From positions 2,542,001-2,606,000 of the forward strand of contig NZ_CP151642.1 of the NCBI RefSeq assembly GCF_038397785.1: 64,000 nucleotides of DNA. Reading direction: 5' to 3'. The translations under genes and the position numbers were made by a program. Within the stretch, counting starts at the first letter, position 1. Every line of letters starts with the position of its first letter. Shown here piece after piece: positions 27,485-35,645 of this stretch. The stretch is from Salinibacterium sp. TMP30 (GTDB taxonomy: Bacteria; Actinomycetota; Actinomycetes; Actinomycetales; Microbacteriaceae). Below the pieces are notes generated by a model. That model saw only the letters and a list, made by a program, of their open reading frames with translations. It did no database searches and was not told the origin of the DNA.

Positions 27485-27599
27485 CGAATTCCGCATGCCG
27501 TGCCCCTCGAAATCCGCAGCCCGACTGGTTCGAAATCCGCAGCCCGGCTGGTTCGGAATCCGCAGCTCAAGTGCCTCGAAATCCGTAGAACGCCGGGCC
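27485..27599. repeat. 23-bp tandem repeat, five units
   Basis: Units start at 27485, 27508, 27531, 27554 and 27577. The consensus begins CGAAATCCGCAGCCCG and the second and third units differ at one base. The first unit is diverged and the fifth decays after about 12 bp. The array lies between the rRNA methyltransferase gene and the ATPase pseudogene and forms the apparent 5' end of the latter's frame. Confidence 0.8.
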
Positions 27600-28705
27600 A
27601 TCAGCGTAATTCGCGAACGGATGACCGAAGAGCCAGTGGTTCTGCTGGAAGGCCCCAGTTCCGTGGGCAAGTCCACCTTGCTGAAATCTTTGGCTGATGC
27701 CCACAATGCGGAGGTCATCGATCTGGATGATTTAGCGACCCGAGACGCCGTCCTGGCGGACCCGGGGCTATTCATGGCGGGCACGCCCCCGGTGTGTGTG
27801 GACGAACACCAGAAAGCACCTCTAGTGTTGGATGCGATCAAAGCCCAACTCAATAAGAGCACACGTCCGGGCCGTTTCCTCTTGGCCGGGTCAACCCGAC
27901 ACTGTGCGTTGCCCCAAACGGCGCAGTCGTTGACCGGGCGGCTGAACCGGATCACCATCTATCCTCTGGCACAGGCAGAGATCGAGGGGCACACCAGCAG
28001 CCTCGTCGCAACCCTCTTCTCCTCCCCCGCGACCGCAATACAAGCGCCCACGCCGAAGACGACCCGCGACGAGTACATACAACGCATTGCCCACGGCGGG
28101 TTACCGATGGCGCTCGAACGCGACGCTCGGGAACTGTCCAACATCAGACAATCCGCCATGCTGCCTCGCCTTTTGGGGAGGCTTACCAGCCAAACAGCCC
28201 AAGTGCTCAACATCGCCAGCGCTGCAGCTGACATCACGCTCGATGAACGAATCGCCGCCACGCCTAAACTCCACATCATCGATTCGGGCGTGGCAGCACG
28301 ACTGCTACGCCTCACCCCTGAGAAACTGGCCCGCCGCGACGCCACATCGCTGACTGAGTTCGGGCACCTCCTTGAGACATTCGTCGTCGGAGAACTACAA
28401 CGAGAAGCGTCGTGGATGGACGGAATCGCAGGGATCGGGCACTGGCGAACCCACGACCACGATGAGGTCGACCTTGTTATCGAACGCGACGACGGCGCAA
28501 TCATCGCGTTCGAAGTCAAAGCAGGAAGTCGAGTCCCCGGTGAAAGCTTCTCTCCTCTGCGCAAAAATTGCGTGACAAAGTAGGAGACGCTTTCATCGCA
28601 GGAGTGGCTTTCATCGCAGGAGTGGCTTTATATCTGGGAGAGCGGTCCTACACATTTGAGGACCGTTTGCACGTGATGCCCGTGGATCGTCTCTGGTCTG
28701 CGTAA
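27495..28705 (+). pseudogene. AAA_14/DUF4143 ATPase, disrupted
   Basis: A remnant of the prophage- and accessory-associated ATPases with an AAA_14 N-domain and a DUF4143 C-domain. Walker A GPSSVGKS and Walker B VCVDE are intact. Three lesions are visible. First, roughly 30-40 residues are missing before TPKLHIIDSGVAARLL, where the family has a conserved leucine/tryptophan segment. Second, a frameshift in the A5 run at 28563-28567 truncates the frame at 28583, whereas the shifted frame continues with family-like sequence (ERSYTF, LHVMPVDRLW) to a TAA at 28703. Third, an 18-bp duplication lies in that tail. The apparent first 30 residues are encoded by the 23-bp repeats, so the native start is uncertain (27621 is an alternative). 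Probably non-functional. Confidence 0.75.
28591..28626 (+). repeat. 18-bp perfect tandem duplication in the ATPase pseudogene
   Basis: Two exact copies of an 18-bp unit (28591-28608 and 28609-28626) would duplicate the residues F-I-A-G-V-A in the frame-restored C-terminus. This is a typical slippage lesion in a gene no longer under selection. Confidence 0.85.
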
Positions 28706-28852
28706 CGCAGGCCGTTACGAACTCGCGCAAGATTTCCACATCCCTCTCGACCGCCAGCGCTGACCTGCTCGCCTGCATTCGGCCCTTCCACAACGGCGGA
28801 ACCGATCGTGCCGGTGTTGCTTGGCGTAGATAATGCACAACCGTCGGCTCGA

Positions 28853-29538
28853 TCAACCCAGGTCGAGGTGTTTCTCGGTTTGTAGGCTCAAGGCCCGCCA
28901 GCCCAATTCACTCTTTCGGAACCGAGTGACGTTGTAGATGAGGGGACGTTCAGGCATCGACACTGTTGCTGATTCTCGGATCGGCTTCAGCCGCACCGGC
29001 CGCCACGCTCGCGGCACCTTTCGCCCGGGCCGGTCCAACCATTCGAGGTATGGAAAATCTCCGAGCCGCGAGCGCTGAGTGTCAGCAACACGAAACAGTG
29101 CCATCCGATTATTTGTCGCTGTGTAGGCAAGCACGTCCCCCGCCGTCAACTCCGTCTCATCGTGACGCCATGGTGGGCGGAGTTTCTTGGGCGCCGACTG
29201 CGGTCCGGTCAGCTGGTCGCGCAGTTTCTGGAGGACCGCGACACGCTTCGCTAGTGCGGCGAACCCGCATCAGCCCACAACTCAAGGCCCGCGCCGTGAT
29301 CAATCGCTGCCAGCGCAGCCGTCTTTACTTCCGGGTCCAGTCGGCCAACCTGAGTCTGCGCAGCGGCTAGGGCTACCCGCAGCTCCCCCATGTCATTGGG
29401 TCGAAGATGAGCGAATGACTCGATGACGAGTCGAGTTACTTCCGCATCCGGTATCCGGTCTTCGAGGTATTCACGGTACTCACTGTGGATGTCCGCCGCA
29501 GTGTCGTTAGCGAAGACATCTGTCCCCCATGCGCCCAT
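28853..29538 (-). pseudogene. DUF4259-like protein, frameshifted
   Basis: The 5' part (29538-29251) starts MGAWGTDVFANDTAAD, the usual opening of DUF4259-type proteins, and stops at 29251. Shifting frame there gives A-L-A-K-R-V-A-V-L-Q-K-L and runs without a stop through TAGDVLAYTATNNRMALFRV to 28853. Both parts read like one actinobacterial protein of about 225 residues. A one- or two-base indel near 29250 therefore splits the gene. Function of the family is unknown. Confidence in the family name is moderate; the frameshift itself follows directly from the two frames. Confidence 0.7.
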
Positions 29539-29658
29539 CTGGGAAATATGCCAGCTAATGCCAGCCCTGCGATCTTGAGAAGATACTGAAGCCGCGACCC
29601 ATTCCGGTTTCGGTGCGCGAGTAGCTAGTTGTGCGGAGAAAGTCGTTCGAGTTGGAGA

Positions 29659-30035
29659 TCATGGGCGCTGTGCGATGAGTTTGATTTCGATGTTGGACCC
29701 TAGCGGGGGTGACGCGACCCCGATCGTCGTGCGCTCCGGAAACGGTTCGCTGAACTGGGCCGCGTAGATCTCGTTCATCGCGGCAAAGTCATTCATGTCA
29801 GTGAGGAAAACGTTGACTTTCACCACATCGTCGGGCCCGAGTCCAGCGGCGGCAAGCACGCCGAAGAGATTGTCGAAGCACTGCTGAGTTCGCCGCTCAA
29901 TGCCGCCGTCGACGAGCTTGCCGGTTGCGGGATCTATGGGGTCTGCCCCGAACAAAACACCAATCCGCTGGCATCGATGCCGTGGCTATAGGGCCCAACC
30001 GCAGCCGCGGTGGGGCTGGTGACGGGCTGGCGCAT
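29659..30035 (-). pseudogene. ridA: RidA/YjgF-family enamine deaminase, frameshifted
   Basis: The 5' frame starts at the ATG at 30035 (GGAG upstream) with M-R-Q-P-V-T-S and reaches the conserved SGQTP, then hits a TAG. In the next frame the conserved continuation IDPATGKLVDGG follows and runs to 29659, including the DMNDFAAMNEIY and PERTTIGVA blocks. Restoring one base in the G4 run at 29938-29941 (plus strand) joins the two into a normal RidA of about 125 residues, which hydrolyses reactive enamines and imines. This is either a real single-base deletion or a homopolymer sequencing error. Confidence 0.8.
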
Positions 30036-30051
30036 GGTGTGCTCCAATTCG

Positions 30052-30099
30052 TTGATGGGGTTGATGGGGTTGAGGCGGGTTGAGGCGGGTTGAGGCGGG
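30052..30099. repeat. G-rich 9/10-bp tandem repeat upstream of ridA
   Basis: Two copies of TTGATGGGG (30052-30069) followed by three copies of TTGAGGCGGG (30070-30099). The array sits 16 bp upstream of the ridA start and would be in or near its leader. Confidence 0.85.
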
Positions 30100-30289
30100 T
30101 TGCGCCGACAGGAAGAGGGAAGTGTTGGCGACTGCTTACGCAAGATCTTGCCTTACTGCGACTCCATGTCCTTAGCTTGACGCAGCTGGGCGACGAACCT
30201 TCGACGGCTCATCCGGAGCGCCGCGCACATATCGTCTGGGCAGGATCAAAAATCGAGCCGGCCAGCCATAAGGACCTTAGGATCGATAC

Positions 30290-31021
30290 ATGTCTTTTAC
30301 TCCTCTTTGGCTCTCCGACTCAGGCGACGGTGAACCACTGGTGTTTCTCCATCCCGGTGGCACTGATTCACGGGCGATGACTGCGCTGAAAAATGAGTTG
30401 CCCGAATACCGGCAAATACTCATTGATCGAGCCGGCCACGGTCATTCCGCTGACACCGACGATCCGTGGTCGTTCGCGGGCATGGCGGACGCCGTTGCGG
30501 CAGTACTCGACCAGCTTGAGATCCCCAGCGCTCACATCGTGGGATGGAGCGATGGGGCTATCGTCGGCCTCCATTTAGCTTTGCGGCGTCCCGACTTGAC
30601 GCGAACGCTCGTGTTCGGCGGTGCCGCCTACCATTTCACCGGCTGGCTCGATGGCGTGCTAGACGGTGATCCGCCGCAATTCATGTCAGACGCCTATGCG
30701 GAAGTCTCGCCAGACGGCGCACTGCACTGGCCAATCGTCGTCGACAAGGCCGCAGAACTCCATCGCGGTGAGCCGGATGTGTCGCCCACTCAACTCGAGA
30801 CGCTCGCGGTGCCGGTGCTTATCGTGGTTGGCGACGATGATCAGGTCAGATTCGATCATTTGGTACAGATGTATGACGCACTCCCAGACGCCGAGCTGGC
30901 GGTCGTCCCCCGCGCCACCCACGGGCTCATCGTGGAGAAGCCGGAGCTGCTCGCGCGCATGATTCGCGATCTGCACCAGACCGATCGCACCAACGGCGTC
31001 GCCCCAATCCGGCGGAACTAG
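30290..31021 (+). CDS. Alpha/beta-fold hydrolase
   Basis: A 243-residue alpha/beta hydrolase of the small esterase or lactonase type. An oxyanion-hole HPGG near residue 21 precedes the nucleophile elbow G-W-S-D-G. The acid Asp lies in the VVGDDDQV strand-end and the catalytic His in ATHGLIVEKP. There is no signal peptide, so it is cytosolic. Substrate cannot be told from sequence. It is intact although three disrupted genes lie directly upstream and another lies beyond the next gene. Confidence 0.8.
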   Translation: MSFTPLWLSDSGDGEPLVFLHPGGTDSRAMTALKNELPEYRQILIDRAGHGHSADTDDPWSFAGMADAVAAVLDQLEIPSAHIVGWSDGAIVGLHLALRRPDLTRTLVFGGAAYHFTGWLDGVLDGDPPQFMSDAYAEVSPDGALHWPIVVDKAAELHRGEPDVSPTQLETLAVPVLIVVGDDDQVRFDHLVQMYDALPDAELAVVPRATHGLIVEKPELLARMIRDLHQTDRTNGVAPIRRN

Positions 31022-31164
31022 CTCCCCGGGCATCCTCAAACGGCGAACGACCTCAACGACTGCGATCCCGTTTGGGGACGCTGGGTCGAAGCCGGTGTAG
31101 CCGGCAGTGACCGCTGCCTTCCCGGTCCCGTCAAACCCTTCGCCCGCCGTGCGAGACTTTGGCG

Positions 31165-31920
31165 ATGCGTACTTATGCCGTGCTCCTGATCGCTTTTGCT
31201 CTCCTGCTCAGCGGGTGCAGCATCCTCGGTTTCACGCCCTCCCCAACGACCACCAACACCGACGAGACAGGCACCGAGGTCACGGTGGACTGGGTCAACT
31301 ACCCCGCGTACGAAGGATACGACGGAGAGAACCTACTCGGGTACCCGGATCAGGCAGAGCTGGAGCCCGGCGCACGCGAGCTGGTCGAGCAATTGCAGAC
31401 CGTGATTGCTGACACTTCCGGGTTCGCGCTGACCTCCGGCGAACCCGAACGGGACTGGTTCGCTGACAATAACTGGCACCCCCAGGACGACAATGGGTAC
31501 GGCGGAGACTCAATTCTCACCACGGTTAACTGTTGCGACTTCTCATCAGACGGAGCCCCAATGTCGAGCGAATGGCAGCGGGTTCTCGATGCAGCAAGCC
31601 AAGTCACGCAGGATGCGGGGCTCGGAAAGTTCGTGCTCGACGATGAACGCGAATGGTGCGGCGACACCGGTGAACAGTGCTGGCGGTGGGCAGGTACCGC
31701 GACCGACGGCGTGCAATGGATATTCATCACGATCCAAGACGGGGCGCTAGACCCGACCGGCGACGCGGTGAATGAGGCGAAAAGGTTCGGATGGCCGGTG
31801 GCCAGCATCAGCTTCGGATACGGCGCCACAGTCGTGCCGACCGGGCAGGTCGATGAATACACCCGCGCACTCGATCCATTCCTAGGACTGGAACAACCCG
31901 CGTCGACGTCTTCGGATTAA
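31165..31920 (+). CDS. Predicted secreted lipoprotein
   Basis: About 252 residues from the ATG at 31165 (a TTG at 31159 is also in frame). A type-II signal peptide with lipobox L-S-G-C puts the lipidated Cys at residue 18. The mature part is acidic and rich in Trp, Asp and Gly, with two Cys-containing segments (NCCDF; CGDTGEQCW) that may form disulfides. I do not recognise a family. Its stop overlaps the frame-restored stop of the convergent ASCH pseudogene. Confidence 0.7.
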   Translation: MRTYAVLLIAFALLLSGCSILGFTPSPTTTNTDETGTEVTVDWVNYPAYEGYDGENLLGYPDQAELEPGARELVEQLQTVIADTSGFALTSGEPERDWFADNNWHPQDDNGYGGDSILTTVNCCDFSSDGAPMSSEWQRVLDAASQVTQDAGLGKFVLDDEREWCGDTGEQCWRWAGTATDGVQWIFITIQDGALDPTGDAVNEAKRFGWPVASISFGYGATVVPTGQVDEYTRALDPFLGLEQPASTSSD

Positions 31921-32461
31921 CGAAATCGCAAATGGAACTTACCGCAGCCGGCGTGCTGATCGCGTGGGTCGGCGTGTTCCGGAGGCCAAACGACACTAAA
32001 CCGTTCGAATACGATCTCGTCGCTTTCATCCCACACCGCACCGCGAGCGGCACACCCCCGTTCCAATATTTGCGATGTTCCGTGCGCCAACTGTCCAACG
32101 ACCGATCGTCTTCACCCTCATCCCAAGCAAATGCTTCATCCGCAGAATCGAAAGGCCCCAACCTCAACTCGGTCGTACGCAAGATCACCGTCGGCGTTCC
32201 GGCACTATCGCAGGCAATCCAGTGGGATCCAACCCGAGGAATCGACTCACCTCTCGCTATGAACTCGGCGCCTAGCTCCGACGTGGCGCGCTTGGAACCG
32301 TGGGTCACTTCGCGCAAGAGCGCATCAGCCAACAGCCCGGAGTCGCCAAAATGCTCAACCGTGTACTCAGCACACAGTGCGACAAACTCCGGACGGCTCA
32401 TCGAATACTGGGCCCACATGCGCTGAGCAGCAGGTAAATCTAGTTCGGCGACTACCTGCAC
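31917..32461 (-). pseudogene. ASCH-domain protein, frameshifted
   Basis: The frame encodes an ASCH fold with GSKRATSEL, GSHWIACD, TELRLG and the FAWDEGEDDRSLDSW signature typical of the domain. It is in register up to KYW near 32065, then diverges. In the neighbouring frame the expected ending continues as AVWDESDEIVFERFSVVWPP to a TAA at 31917. One missing base next to the C5 run at 32055-32059 explains this. ASCH proteins are proposed RNA-binding or nucleoside-modifying factors. The start is uncertain: a GTG at 32461 with GGAGGG upstream, or a GTG at 32479. Confidence 0.72.
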
Positions 32462-32697
32462 GGAGTCGGGTCCCTCCACATTGTCGTGACCGCTGGCCGT
32501 CCAGAGGCAACCAGGATGCTGCCGTGCACCGTGAATCCGGCTGCTTCATAACGGTTCGGAGCATCCACCGCGCGAGCATGCTCAAACCGCTCGAAGAGCC
32601 CGTTAACCGCCTCGGCGTGATCTCCGAGAAGATCACCAAGAACAGTCGGGAACCGTTTCGCATCCGACATCTCGTCGACGACGAAAGTGCACATCAT
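32452..32697 (-). CDS. Small hypothetical protein
   Basis: An 81-residue frame opening with two ATG codons and no good ribosome site, overlapping the start of the ASCH remnant by a few bases. The sequence looks protein-like (V-V-D-E-M-S-D-A-K-R-F, A-A-G-F-T-V-H-G) but I recognise no family. It may itself be a fragment, or a small gene translationally coupled to the ASCH gene. Confidence 0.3.
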   Translation of the reverse strand: MMCTFVVDEMSDAKRFPTVLGDLLGDHAEAVNGLFERFEHARAVDAPNRYEAAGFTVHGSILVASGRPAVTTMWRDPTPCR

Positions 32698-32723
32698 TCG
32701 TGAATTCGGGCCGGCTAGAGGAA

Positions 32724-33452
32724 CTATTCGGCGATGATCTCGAGCGCGAGCCCATCACACGGCGTGCGCGGAAGATCTGCCAGTGGCCCACCGCGCACAG
32801 CATCACCGGTAGCGTGACGCGGATTAGTGGAGACCACTACGCGACCAACGCTGTTGATGACGGTGACGTTATCGCCGAGTTCAGAGAGCAAGGGCAACAG
32901 TTGGCGTTCGACGGAATCGATCAGCAGATCGAGGCCGGCGACACCGACGAACCGGCCGCCAATGTGCACGGGAGCGGCGACGGTGATCGTGTATTCGTCA
33001 CTGCAGAGGTAGTCAACGTAGGGCCCGGCAACGTGTCCGCGGCCTGTCTCCATCGGCACTCGAAACCACTCAAGTTCGCTGTAATCGATGAGTGCTTTGT
33101 TTACGGATTGTGCGGCCAACAGGAGCTTGCGGGGGTCGTCGCCCTGCCACCATGACAGGTGATTTCGTTCGTCGGTCAGCAGCCCGATTGCGGCGATGAA
33201 TCCTGCGCCGTAAATCTGTGGGTCGGGGAGCCCAAGGATGCGATGGGCATGCGGTTCAACTAGCGCATCGAGGCGCTGCGCCGAGAGTGCGCCGACGTGC
33301 GGTGACGAGGCGAGTTCCATTCCGAGCTCTGCTGCCGTCGCATCCAGAGTCTCGATCGGGCCCCTCAGGTACTCGGAGACAATCTCGGCTGCGCGCGCCG
33401 CGGTTGTTTGCGCCGCGATTCCGGACGCCTGCGCACTGGTTGCCGTCACCAT
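32724..33452 (-). CDS. Stand-alone Cache-domain sensor protein, apparently soluble
   Basis: A 242-residue protein. An N-terminal amphipathic helix (about 1-50) is followed by a Cache/PDC-type ligand-binding fold. The segment YVDYLCSDEYTITVAAPV and the next segment, HIGGRFVGVAGLDLLIDSV, are the usual Cache signature. No signal peptide, transmembrane segment, HAMP, kinase or methyl-accepting domain is present. A sensor module thus stands alone, in the cytosol as far as can be seen. It lies just downstream of, and co-directional with, the GntR regulator gene, beside a polyamine transporter. It may bind the same ligand as that system; this is inference. Confidence 0.7.
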   Translation of the reverse strand: MVTATSAQASGIAAQTTAARAAEIVSEYLRGPIETLDATAAELGMELASSPHVGALSAQRLDALVEPHAHRILGLPDPQIYGAGFIAAIGLLTDERNHLSWWQGDDPRKLLLAAQSVNKALIDYSELEWFRVPMETGRGHVAGPYVDYLCSDEYTITVAAPVHIGGRFVGVAGLDLLIDSVERQLLPLLSELGDNVTVINSVGRVVVSTNPRHATGDAVRGGPLADLPRTPCDGLALEIIAE

Positions 33453-33549
33453 GGGGTGATGCTGTCGGTCGAAATCATGGGTGCCTCGCCTGCTGGTTGC
33501 GTGGTTCTATCTGTCGCATCCTACGCACGGGATGGCATGCACCGCTAGT

Positions 33550-34353
33550 TCACCGATTTTTGGACTGAAGTTCAATGAGCGCATTGATCACACTGTCGAC
33601 CATGCGTTCCGTGGCATTCACTGCAGCTTGGTCATCGCCCGCTTCGACAGCATCCACCACGGTCACGAGCAGTTGATGCTGCGTTGCGCGGGAGTCACTT
33701 TCGGCGTCGATGAGCCGAAGGAGCGGAGAGATCTCTGCTTGCAGTCGCATCTGCTCGCGAGTTAGGCGCGCGGACTGGCTCAGCGAGACGAGTTCGACCT
33801 GAACATCGTCGAGGGTGCTGCGCCATTGGGCAAGGTCGGTGTCATCCAATCGCACCAGGCGCGAACGAATTTGTTGCGCTTCTGAAGGCGCTGCGCGGCG
33901 GGCCGCAAGGCGAACACAGGCGGCGGTGATGGCCGAATAGTGGGCGCCCAAATCGCGCAACGCGAGGCGAGAAGTTTCGGCCAAGGCGGTTCGTGCGTGT
34001 GCCACAGGGTCGGCGGAGTCTGCAACGAAACTGCCTCCGTTGCGTCCGCGCTTAGTGACAACGAGTCCCTGGCTGCGCAGCGCAAGAAGCGATTCGCGCA
34101 CGGTTGTCGGCGCTACCCCAAAGGTGCGCGCGAGGTCGTTTTCTGAGGGAAGTCGTTCTCCCGCGCGGAGGTGTCCCCCAGTGATTGCCCCGGCAAGGCG
34201 ACGCTCGACAAGCTCCGCACGGCCGGCATCACCGATGGATTGAAAGAGAGAACCATGGAGGCGGCCCGGTCGCGTGGCATCGCGGAATCGTGCGGCGTCG
34301 CTGTCAACTGCCGCACGGTGTTCCGGCGCGTCAGTCGATTCGGACGGGTGCAT
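33550..34353 (-). CDS. FadR/GntR-family transcriptional regulator
   Basis: A 267-residue regulator with a 45-residue N-terminal extension and a winged HTH (residues about 48-115: AGERLPSENDLARTFGVAPTTVRESLLAL). A helical FCD-type ligand-binding C-domain follows. It is divergent from the potADBC-like operon with a 131-bp gap. It is probably the local regulator of that transporter and of the Cache gene. FadR-subfamily effectors are usually small acids; a polyamine-related effector would be unusual and is only inferred from position. Confidence 0.85.
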   Translation of the reverse strand: MHPSESTDAPEHRAAVDSDAARFRDATRPGRLHGSLFQSIGDAGRAELVERRLAGAITGGHLRAGERLPSENDLARTFGVAPTTVRESLLALRSQGLVVTKRGRNGGSFVADSADPVAHARTALAETSRLALRDLGAHYSAITAACVRLAARRAAPSEAQQIRSRLVRLDDTDLAQWRSTLDDVQVELVSLSQSARLTREQMRLQAEISPLLRLIDAESDSRATQHQLLVTVVDAVEAGDDQAAVNATERMVDSVINALIELQSKNR

Positions 34354-34414
34354 TGCTCAATTCTCGCACTGTTCGACTGAACCGTTGCTGATTTGTGACG
34401 ATTTGGACACACGC

Positions 34415-34443
34415 TTGAAATATGAACTCTGGTTCTATAGGTT
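34415..34443 (+). promoter_or_regulatory. Candidate promoter with internal GntR-type operator for the pot operon
   Basis: TTGAAA (34415-34420) can act as a -35, with TATAGG or TAGGTT (34436-34443) as the -10. Between them lies GAAC-TCTG-GTTC (34424-34435), a perfect 4-bp-arm inverted repeat where a repressor would block polymerase. Assignment to the divergent GntR regulator is by position. Confidence 0.35.
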
Positions 34444-34484
34444 TAGATCCACTCAGTGATCAATGTCGTTCCAAGGAGTCCACC

Positions 34485-35543
34485 GTGCACGCGTCCGCCC
34501 AGCAAGCCTCGTCCGAATCGGACTCCCTGTCCGCGCCCGGTGCAGTAAGCCTCACTGAGGTCTCCAAACAGTTCGGCGACTTCACTGCAGTCGAAGCGCT
34601 CAACCTCGACGTCAAGCCAGGGGAGTTCCTCTCAATGCTCGGTCCGTCCGGCTCGGGCAAGACGACCGTGCTGCGGATGATCGCAGGCTTCGAGAACGTC
34701 ACGAGCGGCAGCATCCACCTCTCGGGCACCGACGTAACCGACGTGCCACCGCACGCCCGCCAAGTGAACACCGTCTTTCAGGATTACGCGCTTTTCCCGC
34801 ACCTGACCATCGCCGAGAATGTTGGCTACGGCCTTCGCGTTGCCGGAGTCGACCGCACCACACGTGCCGCTCAAGTTGGCCTCGCCCTCGAGCAAGTTCA
34901 ACTATCTGCCGTGGCTGACCGCCTTCCCCACCAGCTTTCCGGTGGCCAACGGCAACGCATCGCCCTAGCCCGCGCGCTCATCTTGCGCCCCCAAGTTCTC
35001 CTTCTCGACGAGCCGCTCGGCGCCCTCGACAAGCAACTCCGCGAAGAAATGCAGATTGAGCTCAAACAGATCCAGCGCGATGTTGGAATCACCTTCATTT
35101 TCGTCACCCACGACCAAGAAGAAGCGCTAACCCTCAGCGACCGTGTCGCCGTCTTCAACAAGGGGCGAATCGAGCAGGTAGGCACCGCTCGCGAGGTCTA
35201 CGAGTTTCCTGCCACCGAGTTCGTCGCCCAGTTCTTGGGGCTTTCCAATCTCGTCCCCGCTGAACTCTCAAGCGATGGCGCTCAATCGAGCGTGCGGCCC
35301 GAGCGCGTGCGCCTCCGTGCTGCCGACTCTGCGGCGAGCGCCGGCGCAATCTCGCTACTCGGCACGATCTCCGAAACGGTCTACACCGGGCCAACCACCC
35401 GATTCCTCGTCGACACCGAAGGAGGCGTTCGCATCATCGCCGAACGCGCCAACGACCACCACCCCTCCGCCGAATCCGCCTTCGCTCGCGGAGATCGGGT
35501 GCGCGTCGAGTGGACAAAAGACCACGCCTCTCGCATCGGCTAA
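34485..35543 (+). CDS. potA: Spermidine/putrescine ABC transporter ATP-binding protein
   Basis: About 352 residues. Walker A GPSGSGKTT is at residues 53-61, with the signature LSGGQRQR, Walker B LLDEPLGALD and the switch His in FVTHDQEEA. A C-terminal TOBE-like domain follows, as in PotA. I start at the GTG at 34485 because AAGGAG precedes it by 6 nt; the in-frame ATG at 34422 lies inside the predicted promoter. It is the first gene of a four-gene operon (ATPase, binding protein, two permeases). Confidence 0.88.
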   Translation: MHASAQQASSESDSLSAPGAVSLTEVSKQFGDFTAVEALNLDVKPGEFLSMLGPSGSGKTTVLRMIAGFENVTSGSIHLSGTDVTDVPPHARQVNTVFQDYALFPHLTIAENVGYGLRVAGVDRTTRAAQVGLALEQVQLSAVADRLPHQLSGGQRQRIALARALILRPQVLLLDEPLGALDKQLREEMQIELKQIQRDVGITFIFVTHDQEEALTLSDRVAVFNKGRIEQVGTAREVYEFPATEFVAQFLGLSNLVPAELSSDGAQSSVRPERVRLRAADSAASAGAISLLGTISETVYTGPTTRFLVDTEGGVRIIAERANDHHPSAESAFARGDRVRVEWTKDHASRIG

Positions 35544-35645
35544 CCAACCACCCCCGCACGACCGGCGCTACCGGCACAACCGGGCCAGCCGCATCCAGAG
35601 TCACCCACAGAACGCACCACATACAACAATCACAAAGGAGACACC

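Noticed and set aside
27485-27599. Possible CRISPR array
   Set aside because: The 23-bp units are directly tandem with no spacers and there are no cas genes.
28611-28856. An 81-residue minus-strand frame
   Set aside because: It is antisense to the frame-restored tail of the ATPase pseudogene and has no recognisable family or ribosome site.
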